From Gongronella butleri (Eukaryota; Mucoromycota; Mucoromycetes; Mucorales; Cunninghamellaceae): a stretch of DNA of 64,000 nt. The notes under the pieces were generated by a model. That model was not told the DNA's origin, searched no databases, and saw nothing but the letters and a program-made list of their open reading frames with translations. Positions 44,558 to 55,652 of the stretch are shown in pieces (the stretch's first letter is position 1; every line of letters begins with the position of its first letter). The stretch is taken from positions 186,001-250,000 of the forward strand of contig JAIWZP010000037.1 of assembly GCA_025201375.1 (NCBI GenBank), given 5' to 3'. Position numbers and translations under genes: made by a program.

Positions 44558-46661
44558 CTAAAAGTTGATGGCATTGCCAGTGGAGGCAATGAGAGCGGCC
44601 TCACGGAGGGCCTCGGACAGGGTGGGGTGAGCGTGCTAATTGAGGAAAAAAAAAAAAAATAAACGAGGTGAGCCAATTTGTTTCGACTTTTTGTTCATTT
44701 TATAATTGCCAAACTTACCATTGTTCGGCCCACGTCCTCAGCAGAGGCGCCATATCTAAGTTTGAGAGACGATTAGCAACGAGACGAGGTGATGAGCGCA
44801 TTGTTTTTTTTAAAATCTTACTCCATGGCGAGGACAGCCTCGGCGATCATTTCACCAGCGTTGGGGCCGATGATGTGGACACCGAGGATGCGGTCAGTCT
44901 CGGCGTCGGCGATGACCTTGACGGAGCCGTCGGTGTCATCGTTGGTGCGAGCACGGGAGTTGGCGACGAAGGGGAAGCTGCCAGTGTTGTACTTGACGCC
45001 CTCAGCCTTGAGCTCGGCCTCGTTCTTGCCGACCCAGGCGACCTCGGGGTGAGTGTAGATGACGGAGGGCACGCAGTCATAGTTGACGTGGCCGTGGCCC
45101 GTGGCGATCATCTCGGAGACGGCAAAACCTTCATCCTCGGCCTTGTGGGCCAACATGGGGCCAAAGGTCACGTCACCAATGCAGCGAATGTGGGGCACGT
45201 TGGTGCGGTACTCGCTGTCAATGACGACGCGGCCACGGTTGTCAACCTCGACGCCGGCGTTCTCGAGCTTGAGACCCGTCGTGTAGGGGCGACGACCAAT
45301 GGACACGAGCACCGCGTCGGCCTCGAGCTAAAATTGAGAAAAAAAAAAAAGAGAAGGGAGGAGTTGAGCAAAACGCGACGCGACAAATAACAAAACCAAA
45401 AATGACAAAATGACAAAAAATAAAAAAAAAACAAAAACTTACGGTCTCGGCCTTGCCACCCTTGGAGGCCTCGACATCGACCTTGACGACATCACCTTCG
45501 ACCTTTGCGCCATTGACCTTTGTGCTCATCTTGAACTTGAGGCCCTGCTTGGAGAGGACGCGGTGGAAAGTCTTGGCCATTTCGGGGTCCATGCCGGCAC
45601 CGATGGCGTCGAGGTATTCGACGACGGTGACTTCGGCGCCAAGGCGAGACCAGACGGAGCCGAGCTCGAGGCCAATGACACCGGCACCGATGACGACCAT
45701 CTTTTTGGGGACCTTTTCGAGCTCGAGGGCGCCCGTGGACGAGACAATCTTCTTTTCGTCAATGTCAATGCCCGGAATGGGGGTCACTTCGGAACCCGTG
45801 GCAATGATGATGTTCTTGGCCGACAGCGTGCGCTCGGAGCCATCCAAGCCGGCAACCTCAATCTCGGTCGTGGACTTGAACGCGCCAGTGCCCTTGACAT
45901 AGTCGACGCCGTACTTTTTGAACAAGAACTCGACACCCTTGGTCAAGCCATTGACGGCTTTGAGGCGCGCCTTGTGCATGGTGTCCAGATCCAATTGCAC
46001 ATCCGACACCTTGATGCCACGGCTCTTGAGACCGTGCTGCGTCTCGTGGTAAATGTGCGAGTTGTTGAGCATCGCCTTGGAAGGAATGCAACCAACGTTC
46101 AAGCACGTACCGCCAAGCTTGCCACGCTTCTCAATGCACGCCACCTTCAAACCTTGCTGGGCAGCCTTGATCGCAGCAGGGTAGCCACCAGGACCTTTTT
46201 ATTAAAAATAAATGAAAAAAACGTCAGAATCACGCCCCCTTTTTTTTCTTTCTTTGCCTCATTTCCTCGCCCCAATGGGCCCGCTGCTCCGTGTTGCTTA
46301 CCACCACCAATGACAACGACGTCGTATTCGTCTGCAATATCCAAAAAAAAAAGTCAGCCCGTTGCCCAAGATTTTCACGTTTTTTGCCTGTTTTTACCGG
46401 TGCCGGCGCTGTAGAAGCGATAGAATTGAGTGGCCACAGGGGCGCGGAAGCTCTTGGCACCCTGGCGAGCGGCAATCTAGCAACGTGAACAGAAAACAAT
46501 ACCAGGGTGAGTCCAACCTCCCCAACAAAACCGTGGCATAAACGACGATAAGCCGCTGCTTGTCGCTTTTGCTTTGGCAAACGGCGCGTTTAAACACCTT
46601 GCACTGCGTTCACAGGCGCACTTACGCTAGCCAAGGGCTTGGACGTCACAAGTTTGAACAT
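44558..46661 (-). CDS. LPD1: Dihydrolipoamide dehydrogenase, mitochondrial E3, 505 aa
   Basis: Seven exons close in phase: 46661-46626, 46476-46398, 46331-46302, 46194-45443, 45327-44822, 44755-44719 and 44635-44558. It reoxidises dihydrolipoamide with NAD+ in the pyruvate, 2-oxoglutarate and branched-chain dehydrogenases and the glycine system. The first 35 residues are basic and hydroxylated, as in a mitochondrial presequence. The FAD-binding motif is [13 protein letters not shown], the redox disulfide C79LNVGC84, the NAD-binding segment [16 protein letters not shown], the second FAD segment [19 protein letters not shown], and the active-site His-Glu pair is HAHPTLSE (H483, E488). The length is normal. 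Codon use is strongly biased, as expected for a highly expressed gene, which explains the long antisense frames here. Confidence 0.96.
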
Positions 46662-46875
46662 TTTGAATATATAAGAGTTGAAGAAAAAAAAGAAGAGAAA
46701 GGAAAAAGAAAAGGAGTTGCAAAAAAAAAATTTAAGTATGCGGGAAAAAGAGTGAAAAAAACAACACAAGAGCGGTGTTTGCCGGGCCCAAGTTGGCCCC
46801 CCTTCCCCGCGCAATGACGGGTTCTCCCGATGAGCGCCAATTGCAAAAAGATCACTTTTTTGACTCGGTGATGGA

Positions 46876-46918
<43 letters not shown>

Positions 46919-46965
46919 CGAAATATGGGGGCTTTCTTTTTTTTTTAATGATGTTTTTTTTTTCT
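46662..46965. other. Spacer with an A41 tract
   Basis: Between the DLD start and the 3' end of the next minus-strand gene. Positions 46877-46917 are all A. Confidence 0.5.
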
Positions 46966-49664
46966 TTAGATGCCATGGATCATGATATCCTCCATGCACA
47001 TGTCCTTTGCAAGGTAAAAGTCGCCATGGGCATTGTGCAGGTACTTTGCGAGGACATGACGAGGAAGGTGGTGGAAAAAGGCACAGAGATCATCGAGTGC
47101 TGGCTCCTGGGAAGAATAGACGGCGGCTGGCGGAGTTCGAGAATGGTCGTCGGTGCGGCCATACCAAGAAAGGCGCGAGGCTGATCGGCGGCGATTGGCT
47201 GGCTGTGTTGGTGGTGGTGGTTGGTACATGGCTCTTTCGCCATGGCTGGCATACACATCGATTTTGCCTGTCCACGAGCGCCTTGGGCGTGGTTGAGGCG
47301 GAGCCGAAGCCATGTCATTCCATCCCAATTGCTCGTGGGACCGTGCACGGTAGAGCGATGGGGTACGTGTGCCTGGTTGTCGTCGTTTTTGGCCGGAAAC
47401 GCCGAGCCACGCGGCACTGGACGACGCGCCGGCGGCATATTGACTCGAAAGCGACGACGACGACCGTGGACGGCCAAGACGCGGGTGTGGTGGGGCGTCG
47501 TCATAGGCCATGGGCGACAAAAGCGGGGATGGGCTGCGACTTAAAGGGGGCATCGCGGCTGAAAGTGGTGGTGGCGGCGCGTTCGCGTTCTTGCGTGGTC
47601 GTTGTCGATTTTGTGCATAATTCGACGCCATGGGTGCCATTTGAGCCATTTGAGCCATAGGAATGGGAGACACACTACGACTGCGTGGTTGCATGGAAGG
47701 CACAGGCAGCGCCTGGTGGTACTGATCGCGCAAATTCAGATACGACGACGACTTGGCAACGGGGCGGTTCATTTTTTTCTTGGGTTCGAGCGATGGCTGG
47801 TGGTGGTGGTGTTGGTTGGCGTGCGGAATCATGCGGGAGGATGAAGATGCTGCCGTTGGCGGGCGTGATCTTGATGAGGAGCTGGCAGCAGACAATGGAG
47901 AGGTAAATCCAGAGGCAAGCGACGACGACGACGATCGTTTCTTGAGAATGGACACCGGCGAGCTTGTCTGGCTCGAACGCAAACTGGTATTGGACGACGA
48001 TTTTCGTAAAATAGGATTCACATGAAGCCGATCGTCTTTTCCAGCGTTGTTGCTGCTGAAGCTGCTGCTGCTGACAATGCTGTCCGAAGGCGACAGAGGC
48101 GAGACTAGTGGCTCATCGTCCTCCACAACCGACAATGACAATGATCGACTATGTCGCTTGCGCATTTGCAACTCTTTTTGCGATTCCATGCTGAGCACGC
48201 TGCCCGACGCCGGCGAACGACTCAGAGGGAAATCCAATGCCAGCAAATCGGCATCGTGTTGCTGCTGCTGCTGCTGCTGGGATGATTGGAGAGGATGTGG
48301 TTGGATCGAATCCTGCTGTTGCCATTGAGGTTGAGAACCCGATTGGCTGTTGAGCAGCAATTCAGACGACGATTTGTTCCAATGGGGCGGTGGTGGTTGG
48401 CTGTGGCCGCTGTGGATCGATGACAATGGCGAGATAGCATTGGGTGTCTGGTAAACATGGCTCTTGGTCGGGCCAGCATCTGCATACGTCGATGCCGCGT
48501 CATCTCCGCGTAAAGGCGTCGCGCCTGCAGCCAAGGCGCCGAGCCGCGGTTGACTCTGCCTCTTAAACAGCGAGAAAAGCGACTTTGACGACGACCGACG
48601 CGGTCGTGGGGTATAGTCTTCGGCAAGAAACATGAAAAAGATCAGTTTTACGCGCTTTTCACCGTTTTTTTTTTCACGCGCTTACTTTGCACCAGCGGCG
48701 GTGGGCCCTTGCTGTACTGCTTCTTGACCCATGGAACCATGTCAGTCCGTGCAGCAAGCACGTGCTCGTAGGCTTCATCTGCGCGTAAAGAAAAAAATGA
48801 ATAAATTGGACTTTTTTCTTGTTTTTTTTCTTTTCTTACTATAGACATTGACGCGTTCGGGTTGCGTGGGGAGTGCACGGACGACCTTTGTACGCAGTGG
48901 GTGGTTGTGCGGTTCACCCTGGCGCTGATTGGGTGTCATTGCGACGCGTTTTTGTGGTTCCTGAGGCAGTGGCAAGGGATTGGGGGTTGTTTCAGTGGGC
49001 GTGACGGCGGTGCTCGAGATTGGACGCGGTTGTAAGAGTGGGTCGACGGCCATGGCCATGGTGCCTGTGGTTTGGATGGACAATGACGCAGGCATGGCCG
49101 AGGACATGGGCAAAATGGTCGCGGTCGAGGTTGACGCGCTCAAATGCGTGTGCAATGGCACTGGTGGCGGCGCCGATGGTTGCTGCAGCCATGGCATGTC
49201 CGTTTCCGTGTGACTTGGCGCCATGTTGCCGAGATTGAAGCTGTTGTTCCTGCTGCGCGGCTGTTGTGTGGCTGCCGCGCTGGGTTTCAGGGTTTGCTTG
49301 ACGAAGCCGGCAATTTGCGCCAGTTTGGATGTATTGACGACAGAGGTAAATGACGACGATGATCGCGGACGGCGAAGCTGCTGTGATGGCGGTGCTTGGG
49401 ATGTTGGTGGAGCAAGTGAGAACCGCTTGGACCTTTCTTGATGCGGCTGCACCCATGATTGGAGCTGCGCAGCATCCATATTGATATTGGACTTGCATCG
49501 GTAGCACGCACATTGATGATCATGCTCCACAGCAGGATCAATGGCTTGTGGCCTACAAAAAAAATATAAAAAAGTATAAAAAAAATATAAAAAAACGAAA
49601 ACGATAGAAAAATGTGGGGATGAGGATAATCAATTCGCGTCTTGCATGCCCCTCTCTCTGCCAC

Positions 49665-49695
<31 letters not shown>

Positions 49696-50294
49696 CATTG
49701 CTTACGATTGCAATGAATCAACCTCGGATTCAACAAACATGACGGTGTGCATAGCAGAAGACGCGGTGTCGGTGTCATCCAGAGCGTGAGATACCAGCAT
49801 CGCGCCGTCGTCGTCTTCCTCCTTGGATACCACGGACGCATAGTCACCAGGCATCGTATCGTGCGCAATTGGCGCATTGTCGCCTTGTTGTGGGGCGTCG
49901 AAATGGCTGTTTTCGTGCTTGTCGTCCTCCTGAGCATATGCCTCAAAATCATCGTCATCGTCGTCGTTCGAGGTGGCGGTCAGAGGCGACGCCGCCGTGC
50001 TGGGCGCCTCGGACGGCGGCAGCGCGCTGCTGTCGAGTGGTTTGCCTTGGACTAAAACCGAAAAAAAATGAGAAAAACAAAGGAACAAAGCGTCGTGGAC
50101 CGCACCGCTTACCTCCAAGATAGTCGTTGATCTCGTCAAACAGCTCCTGGATCATATCTGTCAAAAAGTCATGTTGAATGAGCAAAGAAAAAAATAAAGG
50201 GACAAGGTGCAGAAAAAAGAAAGAAACACCGCGGCGCTCTTTTTTACGAACCTTGGCTTTTATGCAGCGGCGCTCCGCGTAAACCTGAGGCCAT
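46966..50294 (-). CDS. Large Ser/Pro-rich protein with a conserved C-terminal helical segment, 963 aa
   Basis: Exons 50294-50252, 50157-50113, 50051-49706, 49552-48840, 48778-48686 and 48617-46966 close in phase. The first donor (GTTCGT) is unusual, so translation may start at 50155 instead. Short ordered parts are DMIQELFDEINDYLG near the start, a Cys-rich CACYRCKSN near residue 155, EAYEHVLAARTDMVPWVKKQ (about 385-405) and the C-terminus, LDDLCAFFHHLPRHVLAKYL with GDFYLAKDMCMEDI, which recalls a CUE/UBA-type three-helix unit. The remaining 80% is Ser/Pro/Gln/Asn-rich and basic, with many SP and RSxS sites, typical of a phosphorylated scaffold. I do not recognise the family. Antisense frames of up to 217 aa exist but are compositional. 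Confidence 0.7.
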
Positions 50295-51779
50295 TGTTTC
50301 TACTTGAGCGTTCTGGAACCAGAGGAGAATATAAAAAAAGGCGAGGGCAAGACAAAAAAGACAAAAAAGAAAGACAGACGAGCGTCAAGAAAGAAAACGG
50401 GGGTGCAGCGAGGCGCCAGGATGAAACTTTGGCTTGTTTATATGCAAAAGCATAAAAGAAAAACAGATGCCAAATTTGGGCACACGCCGGGAACGCGTCC
50501 GCACACTAGGCCTCATCCGCCAAGCAGCCGCCCAAAAAGCTTGTATGACCCTACTTGCGTTGCACAGAGCCATTTTCGTATCATTGTTGTTGCCTGCCGC
50601 TGTCAAACGTCAAGAGATCAGTGACCCGTTCCGCGCCCCCCGCCCTTATTTTTACTCGTAAAAAGGCGCGTCGTCGTTCTTTTTAAGCGAATTCAAGCCT
50701 ATTTCAGGCACAATGTCCATCCCATACATGGCACACTGTTTTTGCCATGGTGCCGTGTCATGGCACCCCTGGCGGTACGCACAATCACGCACCATCTCAC
50801 CCATTTCGCACGCTAAATCTTTGGATAAGCTCATCTCATCTTTTTTTTTTTTTGACATGGGGCGGCGTGTCGTGACGGAAAACGATAAAAAATAAAAGGA
50901 GAACAACACCATTGTGGCCCCCATTTCAAGATGGGTGTCATGTGCTCTAATTTGGCGAGATGCGTGAGCGGCGTGATGTGGCACTTTTTCCATTGCCGAC
51001 CAAAGATTGGATCATGGGTTTTGCCCTGCGTCGCGGCACAAGACGCGTCGAGCGAGACAACACCCTGATTACGATGACCGCCTTGCTCCGCCGTCGCCAT
51101 TCAATCTAAAAACAAAAGCATTCCATGGGCCCCTTTCACCTCGTATCCTCTTGAAGTTGCCAATCCCCCCCTTTTTTTTTTATTAATCGATGAGCGTGAG
51201 AGACGCGTTTTCATCCAGAGTGACGAGTTTGAGAACAGAAACACGATTTAATTCGTAGCAGTGATCACCAATGGATGGGCTGTGGCGCTCAATTGAGAGC
51301 AAATGGCACTGTTTGGTCATAATCTTCCTAATATTTGGCCATTGTCGGAGTGCGGGTTGCTGTTGCATATTTTCGACACGCGTCGCTCAGGACGTCATAA
51401 AAATGGACGCGCTCCTCTGAGCTTAGAGTGCTCGGATTTTTTTATATTTTTATATTTTTGGTAATAGACAATGGTGGTTTCGCGTCGTTTCCTTCATCCA
51501 ATCCCATTTTTGTCCCCGTTCCCCCTTGCATTCTTCCATTGATGTACTCTAAGCACCTACTTGTCCTTGTGCTGGCGTGTCTGCTTTTGCTCTCAAGGGC
51601 GTGCACAATGGCGTCCCGGGCACTTCCACACAATGTGCCGCTGCAAATGAAGAAAATTCAGAGTATCTGGTGCAAGTTAAGAGGGAGGGTACTTGCGCTT
51701 GAAAATAAAAAAAATTGCTCGCATGGACATTCTACAACTTGATTCAGGCTGTTTTCCTTTTTATATTTTTACGCGCTTT
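50295..51779. other. Spacer, 1.5 kb, no recognised gene
   Basis: Purine-rich promoter side of the preceding gene, then mixed sequence with a T12 tract near 50840. Short frames lack family likeness. Confidence 0.4.
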
Positions 51780-53270
51780 TTTAGGCATGAAAGGGGTAAA
51801 ATCAGTATAATTTGGTCTCATACGGCAGCAACGGCTGAACCCCCAATGCGAGAGTTACCTCAAATGAATCAGCGGCCGAACGCGGTAAAAGCGCTTGTAG
51901 TTTGGGGACATCGCGTCGAGCTTTCGGCGAGTTAGCCTTCAGGGGTCGTTTTGTTCCTGTTTTGGCCCTGAAATTACGCAAAATGCATTTTCCCAGGACT
52001 AAGTGATTCGATCTCTGGGAAAATTTGGAATCATCGAAGTTTTGGGTCGAGTATCTACTGGTCTAAATTTGGCGCCATGCGGTCAGGTACATCGGGAGAA
52101 ACGCGTAAAATATTGTTTGACGCCGGGAGTTCTCTAACAAACACGAATCTCGAGATTTCTCGGGACTGAGATATCCGATTCGCGAACAAAATTGACAACG
52201 TTGGAGAACTGGGTCTAACATCAACTGGTCCATATATGGGACCAGATGGGCAAGTTTCTGATGAAGCGCCAGTTTCATAGGCGTAAACGGGTAAGATCTG
52301 CACCATTTGGTCTCGTACCGCGGCAACGGCTGAACGCCCCGACGCGTAACACATATAAAATGAATCAGCGGCCAAACGCGGTAAAAGCGCTTGTGGTTTG
52401 GGGACATTGCGTCGATTTTTCGGCGAGTTAGCCTTTAGGGGGTCGTTTTGATCTTGATTTGGCCCTGATTTCAAATGCATTTTCTCAGGACTGAGTAATT
52501 CGATTTCTGAAAAAAATTGAAATCGTAGGAATTTTGAGTCGTGTATCCACTGTTCAAAATTTGGAGCCATATGGTTAGGATCATAGGGAGAAACGCGTAA
52601 AATATTGCGTGACGCTGGGGTTTCACTAGCGAACACAAATCTCGAGATTTCTCGCGATTGAGTTATCCGATTCGAGAAAAAACTTAACAACACTGATGAA
52701 ATGGGTCTACCATCAACTGGTCCAAATTTGGGACTAGATGGATGAGTTTCTGAGAAAGCACCAATTTCATAGGCATAAAGGGGGTAAGATCATCAGTATC
52801 TTGTCTCATACTGCGGCAACGACTGAGCGCCGCGACACGTGAGTCACTTCAAATGAATCAGTGGTCAGATGCGGTAAAAGCGCTTGTGGTTTGGGGTTAT
52901 CGCTTCTAGTTTTCGGCTAGTTAGCCTTAAGGGGTCGCTTTGATTCTGGTTTGGCCCTAATTCTACGAAAAGTGAATGTTCTCAAGACTGAGTGATCCAA
53001 TCTTCGAAAAATCTTGACATTGTCGGATTTTTGTGTTCAGCATCCTCTAGCTCAAATATAGGACCTGATGAACGAAGTCCGGAGGACGCGCCCTGCAAAA
53101 AGGGGGTAAAGTCTTTTTCATTTTGGTAGCGTACGCGATAGCGGCCCAACGTATCGACGCGCGAGTCATCTGAAATGAATCATTGATCAAAGACAGTAAA
53201 AGCGCTAGAGTTTTGGAAACTTCACACTGAGATCTCGGCGAGTTGGTGTGCAATTTGTCTGAATACTCGC
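51780..53270. repeat. Tandem array of the 495-bp repeat (family R2), about three units
   Basis: Equivalent words recur at near-constant spacing: TTTGGTCTCATACGG (51811), TTTGGTCTCGTACCG (52306), CTTGTCTCATACTGCGG (about 52799), then a more diverged part from about 53120. The period is about 495, then 493 bp. Each unit contains GGTAAAAGCGCTTGT, GTTTGGGGACATCGCGTCGA, AAATGCATTTTC, AACACGAATCTCGAGATTTC and GGACCAGATGG. On the minus strand a frame stays open from 52693 to 52055, across a unit boundary. Units differ by roughly 15-25% by eye. Confidence 0.88.
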
Positions 53271-53658
53271 ATTTTCACTGTAATATTGGTTTGGTAGACT
53301 TGCTACTGGTTCGGCTCTGCCTGACTGTCCATAATACTTAGTATTTACAAATAGCATACTGTATTTCAAGAGTCATTGCTGAAATTGCGATAATATCAAA
53401 ATGAATTTTTTGGATTCGTTATTTATTCTGCACAACGCTCTGTCCAGCTAACCTGCTGACGACCTTTTGGATTGATCTGCAGTTCTGCGCTCTACATCAC
53501 GCCATTATGATATTATACGCAGCGGCAGGCTGGGCTTGTCTATTTGTTATTGAACAAAAGTTTGTTTGATTCAGGTTTTTTTCCATACTTCCATGTGACA
53601 ATTGACATCTATTTTGGCTTTTTTTTATTCATTTATATTTTTCTGTGCGCGCAGTCTT
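53271..53658. other. Spacer downstream of AHA1
   Basis: AT-rich, no feature recognised. Confidence 0.35.
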
Positions 53659-55139
53659 CTAGAACACAGCACCAAAGCCAAAGGTTTGCTTGATGGCGCG
53701 CCAGTAGTACCCATTCCAATTGTTGCGCGTGGTGTCCTCCTCACCCAAAGGCACACCGGTCTGCTTGACGCGCAATTGCGTGCCGTCCGAGCCCTGGTCG
53801 AATTCAAACGTCACCGTCGAGTAATGACCAGCTGGCCAGTTGCCCAGGCGCCACGATTGCACAATCTTCTTGTCAGGCACCTGCGAAAAAAAAAGGAGAA
53901 AAACGTCAATTGGTCCGCTATTCCACCATCAAAGACAAGAAAGATAGAGGGTTGCAGCAAAGAGCAATGATGCTTACCAATTCCAAGATTTTTCCCGACA
54001 CGTTGCCATTGAACATCTCGTAGGGGCTGTCGATATCGCGTGAGATCTTTGCGGGGCCACGCGTCCAAGCCATGACGCGCTGGGGGTCGAGCAAGGTCTC
54101 GTACAGCTCGTGTGCAGAGGTTTGGAAGTCGACGACCTCGTCGAGCGTCGTGCTGTTGACCTTTTTGGCGGAAGGCACAGCAGCATCGGCAGGCGCGGCA
54201 GTGTTGGTCGACGACTTGTTGATATGCGTGACATTGCTGCGCTCCTTGGTGACGCCCGACTGCCCCGTCGTCTTGGCGCCGCCCTCAATGTAAACGTCCG
54301 AGCTGTGATCTGTCGAAAATATAAAAAAAGCAAATGAAATGAGATCAAAGTACCTTTTTTTATGCAAAAAGTCACCATACTCTTGATCATGTCGCCCGAG
54401 AAAGCGGCCAGCTTGGTGCGGAGAATAGGCACGAGCTTCTTCTTGACAAGGTCACGCAACACTTGCTTCTCAGGCTTATCATTGTCGATCGACACGTCAA
54501 ACTAGTGGAAATAAAATATATAGTTGATGAGACTCTTTTACACGCATCAACGCGCAAATTGGACGCGCTTTCCGAGTCCCTGGCGCGCCAATTGCATTGA
54601 TTCGCGTACCACGTAATCGTCCTCATCCGTGTCGTGCGCCACCTCGGGGATGTTGATCTTGCCGGTCGCCTCGGTGCCGTCCTTGGCAGTGCCTGGAAAA
54701 TGCCAAAAAAATACATCAGGATGTCGCGTTTTGAGCCTATTACGCGTCGCCTTCCGTGTCCTTACCCTTCCACGCCAATTGGATGCGCACGTCAAAGATG
54801 GTGATCAGCTTGCCCTTGCGCTGGCACAGCTCGACGTCGCCGTCAGTCTCGACCATTTTGCTGATTTCCACAATATCGCCCTGGTTTTCAGCCTTGAGAC
54901 CTTCCAAGGTCTCTGTAAAATACTTTTGCGACCATGGCAGGCAGTTCTTGTTGACCCTGATCGATGAACACGTCGTGAGCATTCGCCAGTTCGCCTGGGG
55001 GTTTTTTTTTCTTTTCTGTCAAAACAAAGCCTTACCAGTGCCTACACATAAAAAAGTTATTCCGTGAGCCAATTTCAATTTTAATGGACCACAGAGCTTG
55101 CTTTTCTTACCAGTTGTTGACGTTCTTCCAGTTGGACAT
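53659..55139 (-). CDS. AHA1: Hsp90 co-chaperone Aha1, 327 aa
   Basis: Seven exons close in phase: 55139-55111, a 6-nt exon 55041-55036, 54956-54766, 54692-54610, 54501-54381, 54309-53978 and 53880-53659. Aha1 binds the Hsp90 middle domain and stimulates its ATPase in the cytosol. The start gives NNWHWVNKN, the conserved Aha1 N-terminal motif (NNWHW), which needs the 6-nt exon to be read. GDVELCQRKGKLITIFDV and KINIPEVAHDTDEDDYVFDV belong to the N-terminal domain (to about 145). A Thr/Ser/Ala/Pro linker follows. The AHSA1/START-like C-terminal domain includes LYETLLDPQRVMAW, MFNGNVSGKILELV, SWRLGNWPAGHYSTVTFEF and YYWRAIKQTFGFG. The length matches the family. Confidence 0.94.
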
Positions 55140-55652
55140 GGTATGAATATAAAAAAAAGGGAGAAAAAGGTGGTGTTGAAAGAAATTCAAAGAAACACAT
55201 CGAAAAATAGGTAGGCGGGGTCATCCCAAAATGGCACCCGTGGCACAAACTCCGCCCGGAAGACGCAACGCGAAGCATTGACGACGACCATCTTGGAACA
55301 GGATAATTTTTTTATCGATTTATTTCTTGAAAGAGCCGATTGCTCCCGCGGAAGACTGAGAAGGGGTGTGGAGCAAGACAGAGTGGAACAAAAAGAGAAG
55401 GATTAAGGATGGGACAAATCAAAAACGTGGCCATCATCGACGAGAAATCAGCGAGCAAGACGAAGGTGACAAGGTGGAGGGGGCGATTTGACAAAAAAAA
55501 TAAAATAAGCGGGCAAAACAGCTTAGCTGAAGGCGTGTGGCACGGATCTAAAAAAAATAAAGAGAGATCATGAGTTTCCCAGATTTGGCCATATTGAACG
55601 CGTTGCCGCGACGCGATTTTGACTCGGACGCGTTTTTTTTTATTTTTGTTGC
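55140..55652. other. Spacer between AHA1 promoter and septin 3' end
   Basis: Purine-rich on the plus strand. No gene seen. Confidence 0.35.

Noticed and set aside
45410..46414. 334-codon open frame on the plus strand opposite the DLD gene
   Set aside because: Antisense shadow of a gene with strong codon bias. The minus strand carries all DLD motifs in phase.
47007..47660. 217-codon plus-strand frame opposite the 963-aa gene
   Set aside because: Arg/Gly/Val-rich compositional shadow; the minus-strand exons join in phase across six exons.
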